Source of the DNA: Geothrix sp.
GTDB taxonomy: Bacteria; Acidobacteriota; Holophagae; Holophagales; Holophagaceae
NCBI GenBank assembly: GCA_030824075.1
Contig: JAVBYJ010000037.1
Location: 1-33,830 of the forward strand
Length of the DNA stretch: 33,830 nt
Direction: 5' to 3'
Shown here: positions 16,569-24,350 of the stretch, piece after piece
How positions within the stretch are numbered: the stretch's first letter is position 1
Layout of the letters: every line of letters starts with the position of its first letter
The notes under the pieces: model-generated
The model's database searches: none
The model's input: only the letters and a program-made list of their open reading frames with translations
What the model was told of the DNA's origin: nothing
Position numbers and translations under genes: made by a program

Positions 16569-17189
16569 ATGAGGAGACCCTGGCACCCCCCCGAGTCCGC
16601 GCCGCCGGTGCCCTGGCTCCGCATCGCGGAAAGCCTGCGCCATTCTCAAAGCGGGCCCAATCCCCACAAGCTCAGCGTCCGCATCCCGGAGGATACGCGC
16701 CGCGCCGCCGTGGGCGTGATCCTTTGGGGTGACTCGGCCGGCGCTCGCAAGGTTGTCCTGGCGCAGCGGGGCTTCGGTGCCCCCCATCACCCCGGTGAGC
16801 TCGCGTTTCCAGGTGGCATGGTGGAACCCCGGGACCGGGACCTGCCCGCCACGGCCCGCCGCGAAGTGGCCGAGGAGATCGGCGTGGCGGAGGGCCTGTG
16901 GGAGCTGGGCTGCTTCCCCGATGGGGTCGCCAAGGCCCGGGTGCGCTTTACACCCGTGTTCTTCCGCTGGGAGGATCCTGTCCCCACCTTCCGTCTGGAT
17001 CGGGAACTGGAGCAGGTGCTCATGCTGCCCCTGGCTCCACTGATGGAGGCTCCCTGGACCCTCGAACGCCTGGAGCGCCACGGTCTGGCCCTCGAGGTGC
17101 CACGCCTGGAACTGCCACAGGCCCCCTTGTGGGGCGCCACGGCCTTTGTGCTGAAGGCCTGGCTGGATGTCCTGAGAAGCACGGCCTGA
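16569..17189 (+). CDS. NUDIX hydrolase, CoA-pyrophosphatase (NudL)-like
   Basis: The protein has 206 residues from ATG 16569, which is preceded by AGGAGG six bases upstream; the in-frame codon at 16548 lies inside the hairpin leader and is rejected. The segment VVLAQRGFGAPHHPGELAFPGG matches the signature found just before the Nudix box in CoA pyrophosphatases. The Nudix box itself reads GGMVEPRDRDLPATA, then REVAEEIGV, with the metal-binding REVAEE core intact. Such enzymes split CoA or acyl-CoA into phosphopantetheine and 3',5'-ADP. It lies 70 bases after rel on the same strand. Some NUDIX enzymes also act on ppGpp, so a link to rel is possible but unproven. Its 3' end faces the metal operon across a long perfect inverted repeat. 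Confidence 0.88.
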   Translation: MRRPWHPPESAPPVPWLRIAESLRHSQSGPNPHKLSVRIPEDTRRAAVGVILWGDSAGARKVVLAQRGFGAPHHPGELAFPGGMVEPRDRDLPATARREVAEEIGVAEGLWELGCFPDGVAKARVRFTPVFFRWEDPVPTFRLDRELEQVLMLPLAPLMEAPWTLERLERHGLALEVPRLELPQAPLWGATAFVLKAWLDVLRSTA

Positions 17190-17203
17190 AGGAAGTCCCG
17201 CCT

Positions 17204-17243
17204 ATAACCAATCGTGGCGGCCAAGGCCGCCACGATTGGTTGT
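17204..17243. repeat. 17-bp perfect inverted repeat with 2-base loop between convergent genes
   Basis: The left arm 17206-17222 (AACCAATCGTGGCGGCC) and right arm 17225-17241 are exact reverse complements separated by AA. Pairing can extend outward by a T-G wobble and an A-T pair. It lies 16 bases after the NUDIX stop and 21 bases before the YHS gene's stop on the other strand. There is no T-tract on either side, so it is not a textbook intrinsic terminator, although a stem this strong could stop or stabilise transcripts from both sides. Confidence 0.85.
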
Positions 17244-17262
17244 GATGAAAAGCAGGGGCTAA

Positions 17263-17505
17263 TTACTTCTTCTTTTCCGCCTTCACCGAGCCGTCCTTCT
17301 CCAGGTACTTGTCCGGATCCTTTTGGAGGGTCGTGGCGCAGTACTTGCTGCACACGCGGTATTCCTGGCCGCGTACGGTAGCTGTGGCAGCCTTGGCATC
17401 CACCGTCATCCTGCAGACGGGGTCTTTGGTGTTGGTGGCGGGCTTGGCCTTCTCCGCCGCAGGGGCGGCCAGAACGGCGAGGGTGAGCAGGGCGGCATGA
17501 ACCAT
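17263..17505 (-). CDS. Small secreted YHS-domain metal-binding protein
   Basis: The protein has 80 residues from ATG 17505, which has AGGAG (17511-17515) five bases upstream; the longer frame from 17556 is not needed. Residues 1-17 are a signal peptide (MVHAALLTLAVLAAPAA). A YHS domain follows: DPVCRMTVD (Cys31), then RGQEYRVCSKYC (Cys52 and Cys56), then DPDKYL. The C-terminus is lysine-rich. YHS domains bind copper, silver or similar ions and are often fused to or encoded beside heavy-metal pumps. It is the last gene of the Cus-type operon, 105 bases after cusA, with an inverted repeat on each side. A periplasmic metal carrier or buffer is the likely role (inferred). Confidence 0.85.
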   Translation of the reverse strand: MVHAALLTLAVLAAPAAEKAKPATNTKDPVCRMTVDAKAATATVRGQEYRVCSKYCATTLQKDPDKYLEKDGSVKAEKKK

Positions 17506-17532
17506 GGAAGCTCCTGTTGGGTGGTGTTTCAG

Positions 17533-17581
17533 TATAACCGCAGCCCGCTGCGTCACAGGGTCGCAGAGAGCTGCGGCTATA
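17533..17581. repeat. Nested intercistronic hairpin between cusA and the YHS gene
   Basis: The outer arms are 17533-17544 (TATAACCGCAGC) and 17570-17581 (GCTGCGGCTATA), pairing at 11 of 12 positions. Inside them a second stem, CTGCG/CGCAG, can form. It lies 29 bases after the cusA stop on the minus strand. It may stabilise the cusA 3' end or reduce read-through into the YHS gene. No T-tract follows. Confidence 0.55.
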
Positions 17582-17610
17582 GGTCCTGACTACGGGTAAT
17601 TTCAGTTAAC

Positions 17611-20600
17611 TCAGGCTTCGACAGCAGCCTGAGCAGCGGGAAGATCGCGCCGCTTCCACAGGTAATAGATCGCGGGATAGACCAGCAGCTCAAGCAGGAA
17701 GCTGGTGGCGAGACCTCCCACCATGGGGGCGGCGATGCGTTTCATGACGTCGGCGCCGGTGCCGGTGCTCCACATGATGGGGAGCAGCCCCATGAAGGCT
17801 GCGAACACGGTCATGGCCTTGGGCCGCACCCGTTTCACGGCACCATGGATGATGGCTTCGATCAGGTCGCCATCGGTCTTCAGTCGCCCTTCCCGCTTGG
17901 CCTCGTCGTGGCTGAGGTCCAGGAAGAGGAGCATGAAGACGCCGGTTTCCGCATCGAGCCCCATCAGGGCAATGAGACCCACCCAGACGGCGATGCTCAT
18001 GTTATAGCCCAGGGCGTAGAGCAGCCAGAAAGCGCCGATGGCGCTGAAGGGCACCGCCAGCATGACGATGGAAGCCTTGAAGGCGCTCTTCGTGTTGGCG
18101 TAGAGCAGACCGAAGATCAGCACCAGCGTGATGGGCAAGATGAGCTTCAGCCGCTCCTTCACGCGGATCATGTTCTCGTACTGACCGGACCAGGTGAGGC
18201 TGTAGCCCGCAGGCAGCTTGAGCTCTTTTTCCACGGCGGCTTTGGCGTGCTGGACGTAGGTGCCCACGTCGATTTTCGAGGTATCGAAATCCACCAGCAC
18301 ATAGCCGTTCATCTGGCCGTTCTCATCACGGATCATGGCGGGTCCATTGGCCCACTTCAGGTCCGCGATCTCCTCCATGGGGATCAAGGCCCCGCCCGGC
18401 GTGGGGATGAGCACCCGCTTCAGGGCGTCGGGGCTTTCGCGGTAGTCACGGGCGTAGCGCACGTTCACGGGGTACCGGGCTCGCCCATCAAAGACCGTGC
18501 TCTGATTATCGCCACCGATGGCCGTCATCACCAGCATGTTGGCCTGGTCCACGCTGAGACCGTAGCGAGCCAGCTGTTCCCGCTTCAACACGAAATCCAG
18601 GAAATACCCCTGGGCCGTGCGTTCGGCGAAGGCGCTGCGCGTCCCCGGAACGCCCTGCAGGATGCGCTCGGCATCCACAGCGACTTTCTGGATGACCTCC
18701 AGGTCCGCGCCATTGATCTTGATGCCAACCGGGGTGCGGATGCCGGTGCTGAGCATATCGAGCCGCGCTTTGATGGGCATGGTCCAGGCGTTGGGGATGG
18801 CCGGGAGCTTCACCACGCGGTCGAGCTCGGCGACGATATCCTCCTGCGTCATCCGGTCCCGCCAGATGGGGCGGAGGATGCCCTTCAGGAAGTCCGGCGC
18901 CCAGGAACTGAACCAGCGGGGTTTTTCGCGCCACTGGTCTTCGGGCTTGAGGACGATCACCGTCTCCATCATCGAGAACGGGGCTGGATCGGTGGCGGTA
19001 TCCGCCCGACCCGCCTTGCCGAATACGCGATCCACTTCGGGCACAGTGCGGATCAGGCGGTCCTGCACCTGAAGGATCCGCTGAGCCTCTGTCTGACTGA
19101 GACCGGGGAGCGTCGAAGGCATGTAGAGGATCGTCCCCTCGTTCAGGGGCGGCATGAATTCGCTGCCCAGGCTCACGAAGGCCGGGATGGTGGCCAACAC
19201 CAGCAGCATGGCCGCAGCGATGGTCGCCTTGGCGTGCTTCACCACAAAGCGGCAGGGTCCCTCATAGATCCGGTGTAGGAAGACGCTGATGGGATGCTTT
19301 TCCTCGGCGTAGTATTTCCCGACGACGACCTGGGTGGCGGTCCAGGCCAGCCACCTCGGTTTGAAGGTGAAGGGCTCCACCCGCGCGAACATCATGCGCA
19401 TGGCCGGATCCAGGGTCAGCGCCAACAGCGCCGCAATGCCCATGGCGAAGTTCTTGGAATAGGCCAGGGGCTTGAAGAGTCGCCCTTCCTGATCCAGCAG
19501 GGTGAAGATGGGCAGGAAGCTGACCGCCACCACCAGCAGGGAGAAGAAGACCGAGGGACCGACTTCCATCAGGGCTTCCAGGCGCACCTGGTAGAAGCTT
19601 CCGGGTTTGCCGTCCTCGATCCACCGCTCGATCTTCTTGTAGGCGTTCTCCACCTCGACGATGGCGCCATCCACCAGCACGCCGATGGAAATGGCGATGC
19701 CCGCGAGGCTCATGAGGTTGGCGTTCTGGCCGATCCCGTACATCGGGATGAAGGCCAGCGCCACACTCACCGGGATCGTGATGATGGGGACAATGGCCGA
19801 GGGGATATGCCACAGGAAGATCAGGATGATGATCGAGACGACGATCATCTCCTCGATGAGCTTGTGCTTCACTGTCTTGATGGCGTTGTGGATTAGTTCG
19901 GACCGGTCGTAGGTCGTCACCACCTCCACGCCTTCGGGAAGGCCCAGTTTCAGTTCAGCGATCTTCGCCTTTACCCGTTCGATCACGTTCAGTGCGTTTT
20001 CGCCCTGCCGCATCACCACGATGCCGCCCACCACGTCGCCCTGGCCGTCCAGGTCCGCCAGGCCCCGGCGCATCTCGGGCCCGAGGGTCACCGTGGCCAC
20101 ATCCCCCAGGCGGATGGGGGTTCCATTCTCCGCCTTGAGCACCGCCTGTTCGAGATCCTGGGTGGTCTTGACATACCCCCGTCCTCGAACCATGTATTCG
20201 CGCCCGCTGTACTCCACCAGGCGTCCGCCCACTTCCGAGTTGGCTGACTTTACCGCTCCGATGACAGCCTCAATGGGGATCTTGTAGGCCGCCATCTTGT
20301 TGGGGTTGAGCTGGACCTGGAACTGCTTGGCCTGGCCGCCCACGGTCGCAACCTCGGCCACGCCCGGCGTAGCCTGGATGCCGTAACGGAGAAACCAGTC
20401 CTGCAAGGATCGCAACTCGTCTGTGCTGTGCTTGCCCGTGCGATCCACCAGGGCGTACTGATAGACCCAGCCTACCGAACTGGCATCGGGGCCAAGGGAT
20501 GTCTGGACGCCTGGCGGCAGGGCGGACGTGATCTTGGAGAGGTACTCCATCACCCGGCTGCGGGCCCAGTAGATGTCGGTGCCGTCCTCGAAGATCACGT

Positions 20601-20916
20601 AGACATAGGAAAAACCGAAGTCCGAGAGGCCGCGCACGGCCTTCACCTTCGGGGCGCCCAGCAGGCTGGTGACGATGGGGTAGGTCACCTGATCCTCGAC
20701 GATATCGGGGCTCCGGTCCCACTTGCTGTAGATGATCACCTGGGTATCGCTGAGGTCCGGCAGGGCATCCATGGGGATATTCCGCATGGTCCAGAAGGAC
20801 ATGGCGATCAGCACCGCCGAAGCGGCCATCACCAGCCAGCGGTTCTCCGCCGAGAAGCGGATGATGCGTTGCAGAAAGGTCGGGTGTTCGGGGTCGTAGC
20901 CGACGTGACTACTCAT
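17611..20916 (-). CDS. cusA: CusA-type heavy-metal efflux RND pump (copper/silver)
   Basis: A 1101-residue inner-membrane transporter of the HME-RND family. It has two repeats of six membrane helices, each with a large periplasmic loop, and begins with FLQRIIRFSAENRWLVM. The proton-relay aspartate lies in GVLVDGAIVEVENAYK in TM4. Three methionines align with the Cu/Ag-binding triad of E. coli CusA: M599 in LYMPSTLPG, M649 in PFSMMETV and M721 in RLDMLSTG. This supports copper/silver rather than Co/Zn/Cd. Compared with E. coli there is an insertion of about 22 residues between the last two. The start ATG 20916 has GGAG six bases upstream. It follows cusB by 159 bases that hold palindromic element C. 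Confidence 0.96.
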   Translation of the reverse strand: MSSHVGYDPEHPTFLQRIIRFSAENRWLVMAASAVLIAMSFWTMRNIPMDALPDLSDTQVIIYSKWDRSPDIVEDQVTYPIVTSLLGAPKVKAVRGLSDFGFSYVYVIFEDGTDIYWARSRVMEYLSKITSALPPGVQTSLGPDASSVGWVYQYALVDRTGKHSTDELRSLQDWFLRYGIQATPGVAEVATVGGQAKQFQVQLNPNKMAAYKIPIEAVIGAVKSANSEVGGRLVEYSGREYMVRGRGYVKTTQDLEQAVLKAENGTPIRLGDVATVTLGPEMRRGLADLDGQGDVVGGIVVMRQGENALNVIERVKAKIAELKLGLPEGVEVVTTYDRSELIHNAIKTVKHKLIEEMIVVSIIILIFLWHIPSAIVPIITIPVSVALAFIPMYGIGQNANLMSLAGIAISIGVLVDGAIVEVENAYKKIERWIEDGKPGSFYQVRLEALMEVGPSVFFSLLVVAVSFLPIFTLLDQEGRLFKPLAYSKNFAMGIAALLALTLDPAMRMMFARVEPFTFKPRWLAWTATQVVVGKYYAEEKHPISVFLHRIYEGPCRFVVKHAKATIAAAMLLVLATIPAFVSLGSEFMPPLNEGTILYMPSTLPGLSQTEAQRILQVQDRLIRTVPEVDRVFGKAGRADTATDPAPFSMMETVIVLKPEDQWREKPRWFSSWAPDFLKGILRPIWRDRMTQEDIVAELDRVVKLPAIPNAWTMPIKARLDMLSTGIRTPVGIKINGADLEVIQKVAVDAERILQGVPGTRSAFAERTAQGYFLDFVLKREQLARYGLSVDQANMLVMTAIGGDNQSTVFDGRARYPVNVRYARDYRESPDALKRVLIPTPGGALIPMEEIADLKWANGPAMIRDENGQMNGYVLVDFDTSKIDVGTYVQHAKAAVEKELKLPAGYSLTWSGQYENMIRVKERLKLILPITLVLIFGLLYANTKSAFKASIVMLAVPFSAIGAFWLLYALGYNMSIAVWVGLIALMGLDAETGVFMLLFLDLSHDEAKREGRLKTDGDLIEAIIHGAVKRVRPKAMTVFAAFMGLLPIMWSTGTGADVMKRIAAPMVGGLATSFLLELLVYPAIYYLWKRRDLPAAQAAVEA

Positions 20917-20949
20917 GCAGGTCTCCTAATCGGGCACAAATAATGGGTA

Positions 20950-21063
20950 GCCACGGATGAACACGGATGGACACAGATAAATAATCAAATCGATCCACCG
21001 ACTCTCGCGGATTCGCTGCTTCACGTCCGTGTTCATCTGTGTTCATCTGTGTTCATCCGTGGC
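20950..21063. repeat. Imperfect palindromic repeat element C, between cusB and cusA
   Basis: The left arm (20950-20980, GCCACGGATGAACACGG then ATGGACACAGATAA) and right arm (21023-21063) are inverted copies. The right arm contains three consecutive 10-base units, GTTCATCTGT twice and GTTCATCCGT (21031-21060). The outer edge is 12 bases from the cusB stop, and a T-rich plus-strand stretch separates them. It sits inside the metal operon, so transcription of cusA must pass through it or restart after it. Confidence 0.8.
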
Positions 21064-21075
21064 TCTCTTTCTTTT

Positions 21076-22371
21076 TCAATGTTTGTGGCTCATCTGCGCC
21101 AGGGCGGCCTTTAGGCGCGACTCGGAATCGACCAGGAAGTTGGCACGGACGACGACCTCTTCGCCGTCTTTCAGGCCTGAGAGGATCTCCACCTGCTCAC
21201 CAACGGTGGTGCCGGTGGTGACCTCGCGAGGTTCAAACTTGCCGTCTCCGAGGGAGACAAAGGCCACTTTCGTGGTACCTGCGTCCAGCACGGCATCCAG
21301 GGGAATGACCAGGCCCTTGCGCCCCTGGCCCTTGAGCACGACATCGCCAAACATTTCGGGTTTCAGCTCGCCTGTTGGGTTCGCGAATTCGACGCGGGCC
21401 TTGGCGGTGCGGGTCTTGGGATCCATCACGGGGTCCACAAAGGCGATGCGCCCCCTGAAGGTCTTTCCTGGGGAGGCCTGGACCGTCAACTCGGCGGGCA
21501 TGCCGACCTTGGCACGGCCCAGCTCGGCTTCGTAGACGTCCACCAGCACCCAGACGTGGCCGAGATCCGTGACCTCATAGGGAATGTCCGCCGGGGTGAT
21601 GCGGGCGCCTTCCACCACGTTCTTCACCGTCACCACGCCTGAGATGGGGCTGCGCAACGTGAGGGCCCGCTGGACATCGCCTGTCTTTTCCAACCGCTCG
21701 ATGGTTTCCTTCGGTACGTCCCAGAGGGTGAGGCGGCGTCTCGCTGATTCCAGCAGGTCGCCACCGCTGCTCTGCAGCGATCCGCCCGAAAGGGCCTTCT
21801 GGGTTTTCAGGGCCAGGAGGTACTCCCGCTGGGCGCTGACGAACTCCGGACTGTAGAGGCTGAACAGCGGCTGCCCTTTCGTAACAGGCTGCCCGACGAA
21901 ATCCACGTAGAGTTTCTCGACGAAGCCCTCCACCTTCACGTTCACCTTGCGGACGCGGGTTTCATCCACCGCCACTCGGCCCAGGGCGCGGAATGCCCCA
22001 CTCACCATGCCTTCGGCCACCTTCTCCGTCCGGAGTCCGATGAGCTGCTGGCGCTCGGGATCGATGGTGATGGCCGCATGGCCTGCGAGGCTGGCGGCCG
22101 CCGTCCCCTCTCCATCCATGGGCACCAGGTCCATGCCGCAGATGGGGCAGGCGCCGGCATGGTCCTGGATGATCTGCGGATGCATGGGGCACTGGTACAT
22201 CTGCTTCGCAGGGGCCGTGGCGGTGGCAGCTCCGTGGTCATGGTCCCCGTTGGCACGGGGAAGCAGAAGCAGCGTGGCACCCACTCCCGCAATCAGCCCC
22301 AGGGCCACCAGGCCGAGGGCGCGAAAGCGCGGGGGTCGAGGGGCGGTCATTTCAATCGGTTCGTCAGTCAT
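21076..22371 (-). CDS. cusB: CusB-like periplasmic adaptor with N-terminal heavy-metal-binding domain
   Basis: A 431-residue membrane-fusion protein linking the CusA pump to the outer-membrane channel. A membrane anchor lies at residues about 18-38. A His/Asp-rich bit (DHDHG) follows, then a heavy-metal-binding domain with C61-P-M-H-P and C75-P-I-C78-G-M80 (about 57-86). The usual adaptor parts come next: a barrel-sandwich strand (VDETRVRKVNVKVEGFVEKL), a helical hairpin (around SAQREYLLALKTQKAL), and beta-barrel and membrane-proximal domains (DLGHVWVLVDVYEAELG). The N-terminal domain likely receives Cu(I)/Ag(I) in the periplasm. The start has GGAG six bases upstream. It is 13 bases after the TolC-type gene, so the two are translationally coupled. 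Confidence 0.94.
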   Translation of the reverse strand: MTDEPIEMTAPRPPRFRALGLVALGLIAGVGATLLLLPRANGDHDHGAATATAPAKQMYQCPMHPQIIQDHAGACPICGMDLVPMDGEGTAAASLAGHAAITIDPERQQLIGLRTEKVAEGMVSGAFRALGRVAVDETRVRKVNVKVEGFVEKLYVDFVGQPVTKGQPLFSLYSPEFVSAQREYLLALKTQKALSGGSLQSSGGDLLESARRRLTLWDVPKETIERLEKTGDVQRALTLRSPISGVVTVKNVVEGARITPADIPYEVTDLGHVWVLVDVYEAELGRAKVGMPAELTVQASPGKTFRGRIAFVDPVMDPKTRTAKARVEFANPTGELKPEMFGDVVLKGQGRKGLVIPLDAVLDAGTTKVAFVSLGDGKFEPREVTTGTTVGEQVEILSGLKDGEEVVVRANFLVDSESRLKAALAQMSHKH

Positions 22372-22384
22372 GGTCAGCTCCGGT

Positions 22385-23764
22385 TCACATGGATGTCATG
22401 GCAGGGCCGTTGTCCTGGGCCTTGCCCGGGGCCTTGGCGGTGGACTTCGAAGCGGCGGGTCCGGCGCTGGCCGAGAGGCTGGCAGAAGCCAGCGACCCGC
22501 CCGTGATGGGGACGGTGGGACCAAGGGCTGCCTCGCGCAGAGCGATGTGCTGCGCCTGGAGCTCGGCCAGGGTCTGGAGGTAGGCACCTTGATCCCCCAC
22601 CCACCCATTGAGAGACTCCAGGGCCGCAAGGAAGGATCCCCGGCCCCCTTCGACCTGGGCCAGCGCGGCCTTGAAGGCGGCCTCGCTCTGCACCAGCAGC
22701 CCGTCGCGGTAGAGGTCCCGGGTGCGGCGCAGGGTCTGGATCTGGATGCTGCGTTCTTCGGTGCGCTGACGCAACAGAGTGCGCACAGAGACCACCTCGG
22801 CACCCTGACCGAGCCGGTGGTGTTCATGCTCGGCCACGGCCCGCTGCTGCTTGTGGCGGCCATAGATGGGCAGCGAGATGCTCACGCCCACCTGCCACAT
22901 GGGATCCAGGCTGCCCCGGGGCATGAGGCCCGCGGTCACGGCGAAATCCGGGCGACGGTCCAGTTTCGCCAGGTCCAGGAGCTTCTCAGTCTGCCGCACG
23001 CTCGCTTGGGCGCTGGCCAGCTCGGGACTGCGGGCCTCCACCTGGTCAGGGTTGAGGGCCGCGGGCTCCGGAAGCTCCGCCAGAGCCGATGACGTGGGAA
23101 TGGGATCGGCGGGATCGTGCTGGCGCAGGCGGTTCAGGACCGCCACGGCCGATCGTTCCTCCGCATCCAGGGACCAGGCCGCCAATTGGAGGCGGGTGCG
23201 TTCCAACTGGGCCCGCAGCAGATCGCCCTGGCTGCCCTGCCCCACTTCGTAGCGGGTGCGGGCCAGACTTTCGGCCTGTTCGAGGAAGACGGACTGCTGT
23301 TCCAGCAGCTGCTTCTGCCCGCGCACCAGCAGCAGGGCCGCATAGCCGCGCCGCACATCAGCCTCCAGGCTCAGGCGAATGCGGCTGAGGGCGGCCTCGG
23401 ACACATCCACACCGAGGGCAGCCACTTCCTTGCGGAGCCCTCGCTTGCCGGGCCAGGGAAACGGCTGGGTGAAGGCCACGCTGTAGAAGCTCGTTTCCAT
23501 CCGCCCCACTTCGAGGCGCTTGAAGCCATCGTTCTGGAGGCCCAGGGAGAGCGTCGGATCCGGCAGAACACCCGCCTGGGGGATGCGTTCCTGGTCCATC
23601 CGCACGGCCGCGTCAGCTCTCTGGATATCAGGATGCTCCGCCAGGGCCTCGCGCAGCAGCGCGGCCAGGACAGGATCGGAAGATGGGGTGTCGGGGAGGG
23701 GAGCCTGGGCCCCGCCCGGTGCGGCGAGCACCAGGGCCGGTACCAGGCGCATCAGCGTGCGCAT
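22385..23764 (-). CDS. TolC/CusC-type outer-membrane efflux protein
   Basis: The protein has 459 residues from ATG 23764, chosen for GGAG six bases upstream and because the signal peptide then starts properly (MRTLMRLVPALVLAAPGGAQA); a further in-frame stretch upstream is ignored. The two repeats of the outer-membrane efflux fold are visible, each with a long helical hairpin (LEADVRRGYAALLLVRGQ and later TEERSIQIQTLRRTRDLY) and short strand segments. The N-terminal repeat contains HPDIQRADAAVRMDQERI, typical of this family. The C-terminal 40 residues are a low-complexity Ala/Ser/Lys tail. It would form the exit duct of the CusCBA complex. The order TolC-type, adaptor, pump matches E. coli cusCBA without cusF. 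Confidence 0.92.
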   Translation of the reverse strand: MRTLMRLVPALVLAAPGGAQAPLPDTPSSDPVLAALLREALAEHPDIQRADAAVRMDQERIPQAGVLPDPTLSLGLQNDGFKRLEVGRMETSFYSVAFTQPFPWPGKRGLRKEVAALGVDVSEAALSRIRLSLEADVRRGYAALLLVRGQKQLLEQQSVFLEQAESLARTRYEVGQGSQGDLLRAQLERTRLQLAAWSLDAEERSAVAVLNRLRQHDPADPIPTSSALAELPEPAALNPDQVEARSPELASAQASVRQTEKLLDLAKLDRRPDFAVTAGLMPRGSLDPMWQVGVSISLPIYGRHKQQRAVAEHEHHRLGQGAEVVSVRTLLRQRTEERSIQIQTLRRTRDLYRDGLLVQSEAAFKAALAQVEGGRGSFLAALESLNGWVGDQGAYLQTLAELQAQHIALREAALGPTVPITGGSLASASLSASAGPAASKSTAKAPGKAQDNGPAMTSM

Positions 23765-23795
23765 GGAGATCTCCGGATAGAAGACAAGTCGGCGA

Positions 23796-23813
23796 CCCAC
23801 TCGCAGGAGTGGG
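23796..23813. repeat. Intercistronic stem-loop between the Cys-rich gene and the TolC-type gene
   Basis: CCCACTC (23796-23802) and GAGTGGG (23807-23813) form a perfect 7-bp stem with a GCAG loop. It lies in the 71-base gap between the first and second genes of the metal operon. No T-tract follows in the direction of transcription, so it may be a processing or stability element rather than a terminator. Confidence 0.5.
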
Positions 23814-23835
23814 CAAGGCTTCGCTCAGTCCGGGA

Positions 23836-24216
23836 TCAGATCCGGAACGTGCTCAGGCGCGCCAAATGCCGGCCCAAATCCGGAGCGCGTCCTTGCACCT
23901 GGGAGTATCCCCCTTGGGACGCGGGGGCATCTGACGCCTTCGCCCAGGTGGCAGGCACAGGACGGGGCTCAACCCGGCGCTCGCCCTGAGTCCGGCGGAC
24001 GGCCAGCGAGGCCACGGAGACAGCACGATCGGTGCAGAGGGACCGGGAGGGAGTACGGTTCCCTTCCGGTCGCGGGCAAGGGCAGCCATCCTCGGCGCCC
24101 GCAGGCATTCCGCAGCAGCAGGATTCAGGAGCCTGCGCCTGGATCGGCGTCCAGTCCGCCGCCCCGCCGCCCAGGAGCAACGCGATGGCGAGGATGGCGC
24201 GCAGGAAGGTCCGCAA
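23836..24216 (-). CDS. Small secreted Cys-rich protein heading the Cus operon
   Basis: The protein has 126 residues from TTG 24216 (GGAG six bases upstream), or 134 from ATG 24240. I prefer the TTG because a TTGACA/TATGAT pair overlaps the ATG codons, and because the signal peptide then starts with MRTFLRAILAIALLLGGGA. After cleavage the mature protein opens with a cysteine cluster (ESCCCGMPAG, then GCPCP), followed by a basic, low-complexity tail without further cysteines. I do not recognise a family. Position and composition suggest a periplasmic metal-binding or metal-sensing peptide serving the pump, taking the place of cusF; this is inference. The real gene could also be shorter, ending its function after the Cys cluster. 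Confidence 0.6.
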   Translation of the reverse strand: MRTFLRAILAIALLLGGGAADWTPIQAQAPESCCCGMPAGAEDGCPCPRPEGNRTPSRSLCTDRAVSVASLAVRRTQGERRVEPRPVPATWAKASDAPASQGGYSQVQGRAPDLGRHLARLSTFRI

Positions 24217-24235
24217 AGGAGTCTCCGGAACTTCC

Positions 24236-24266
24236 ATCATAATCCCCGTTCTCCTGTGTCAACAGG
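24236..24266 (-). promoter_or_regulatory. Candidate promoter and overlapping palindromic operator of the metal operon
   Basis: On the minus strand TTGACA (24262-24257) and TATGAT (24241-24236) are separated by 15 bases. Both hexamers are close to consensus, but the spacer is short. The palindrome CCTGT-gtca-ACAGG (24253-24266) covers the -35 box, a typical place for a repressor or metal-responsive regulator. Transcription would start near 24229, just before the TTG start codon's ribosome binding site. Confidence 0.45.
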
Positions 24267-24350
24267 CGATCCTTGATCCGGGTCACAGCGAGGCCGGATC
24301 CCGAAGGCTCCGATGCCGTACCGGCGCCCATCAGAGCTAGCATGGTCCCC

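Noticed and set aside
14267..16624. 785-residue open frame antisense to rel
   Set aside because: It mirrors the codons of rel exactly, shows no domain, and has no ribosome binding site.
17845..19278. 477-residue frame antisense to cusA
   Set aside because: cusA is intact along its whole length, and the antisense frame has only shadow composition.
21031..21060. Tandem 10-base units as a CRISPR or microsatellite
   Set aside because: The units adjoin without spacers and form one arm of a palindrome. No cas gene is present.
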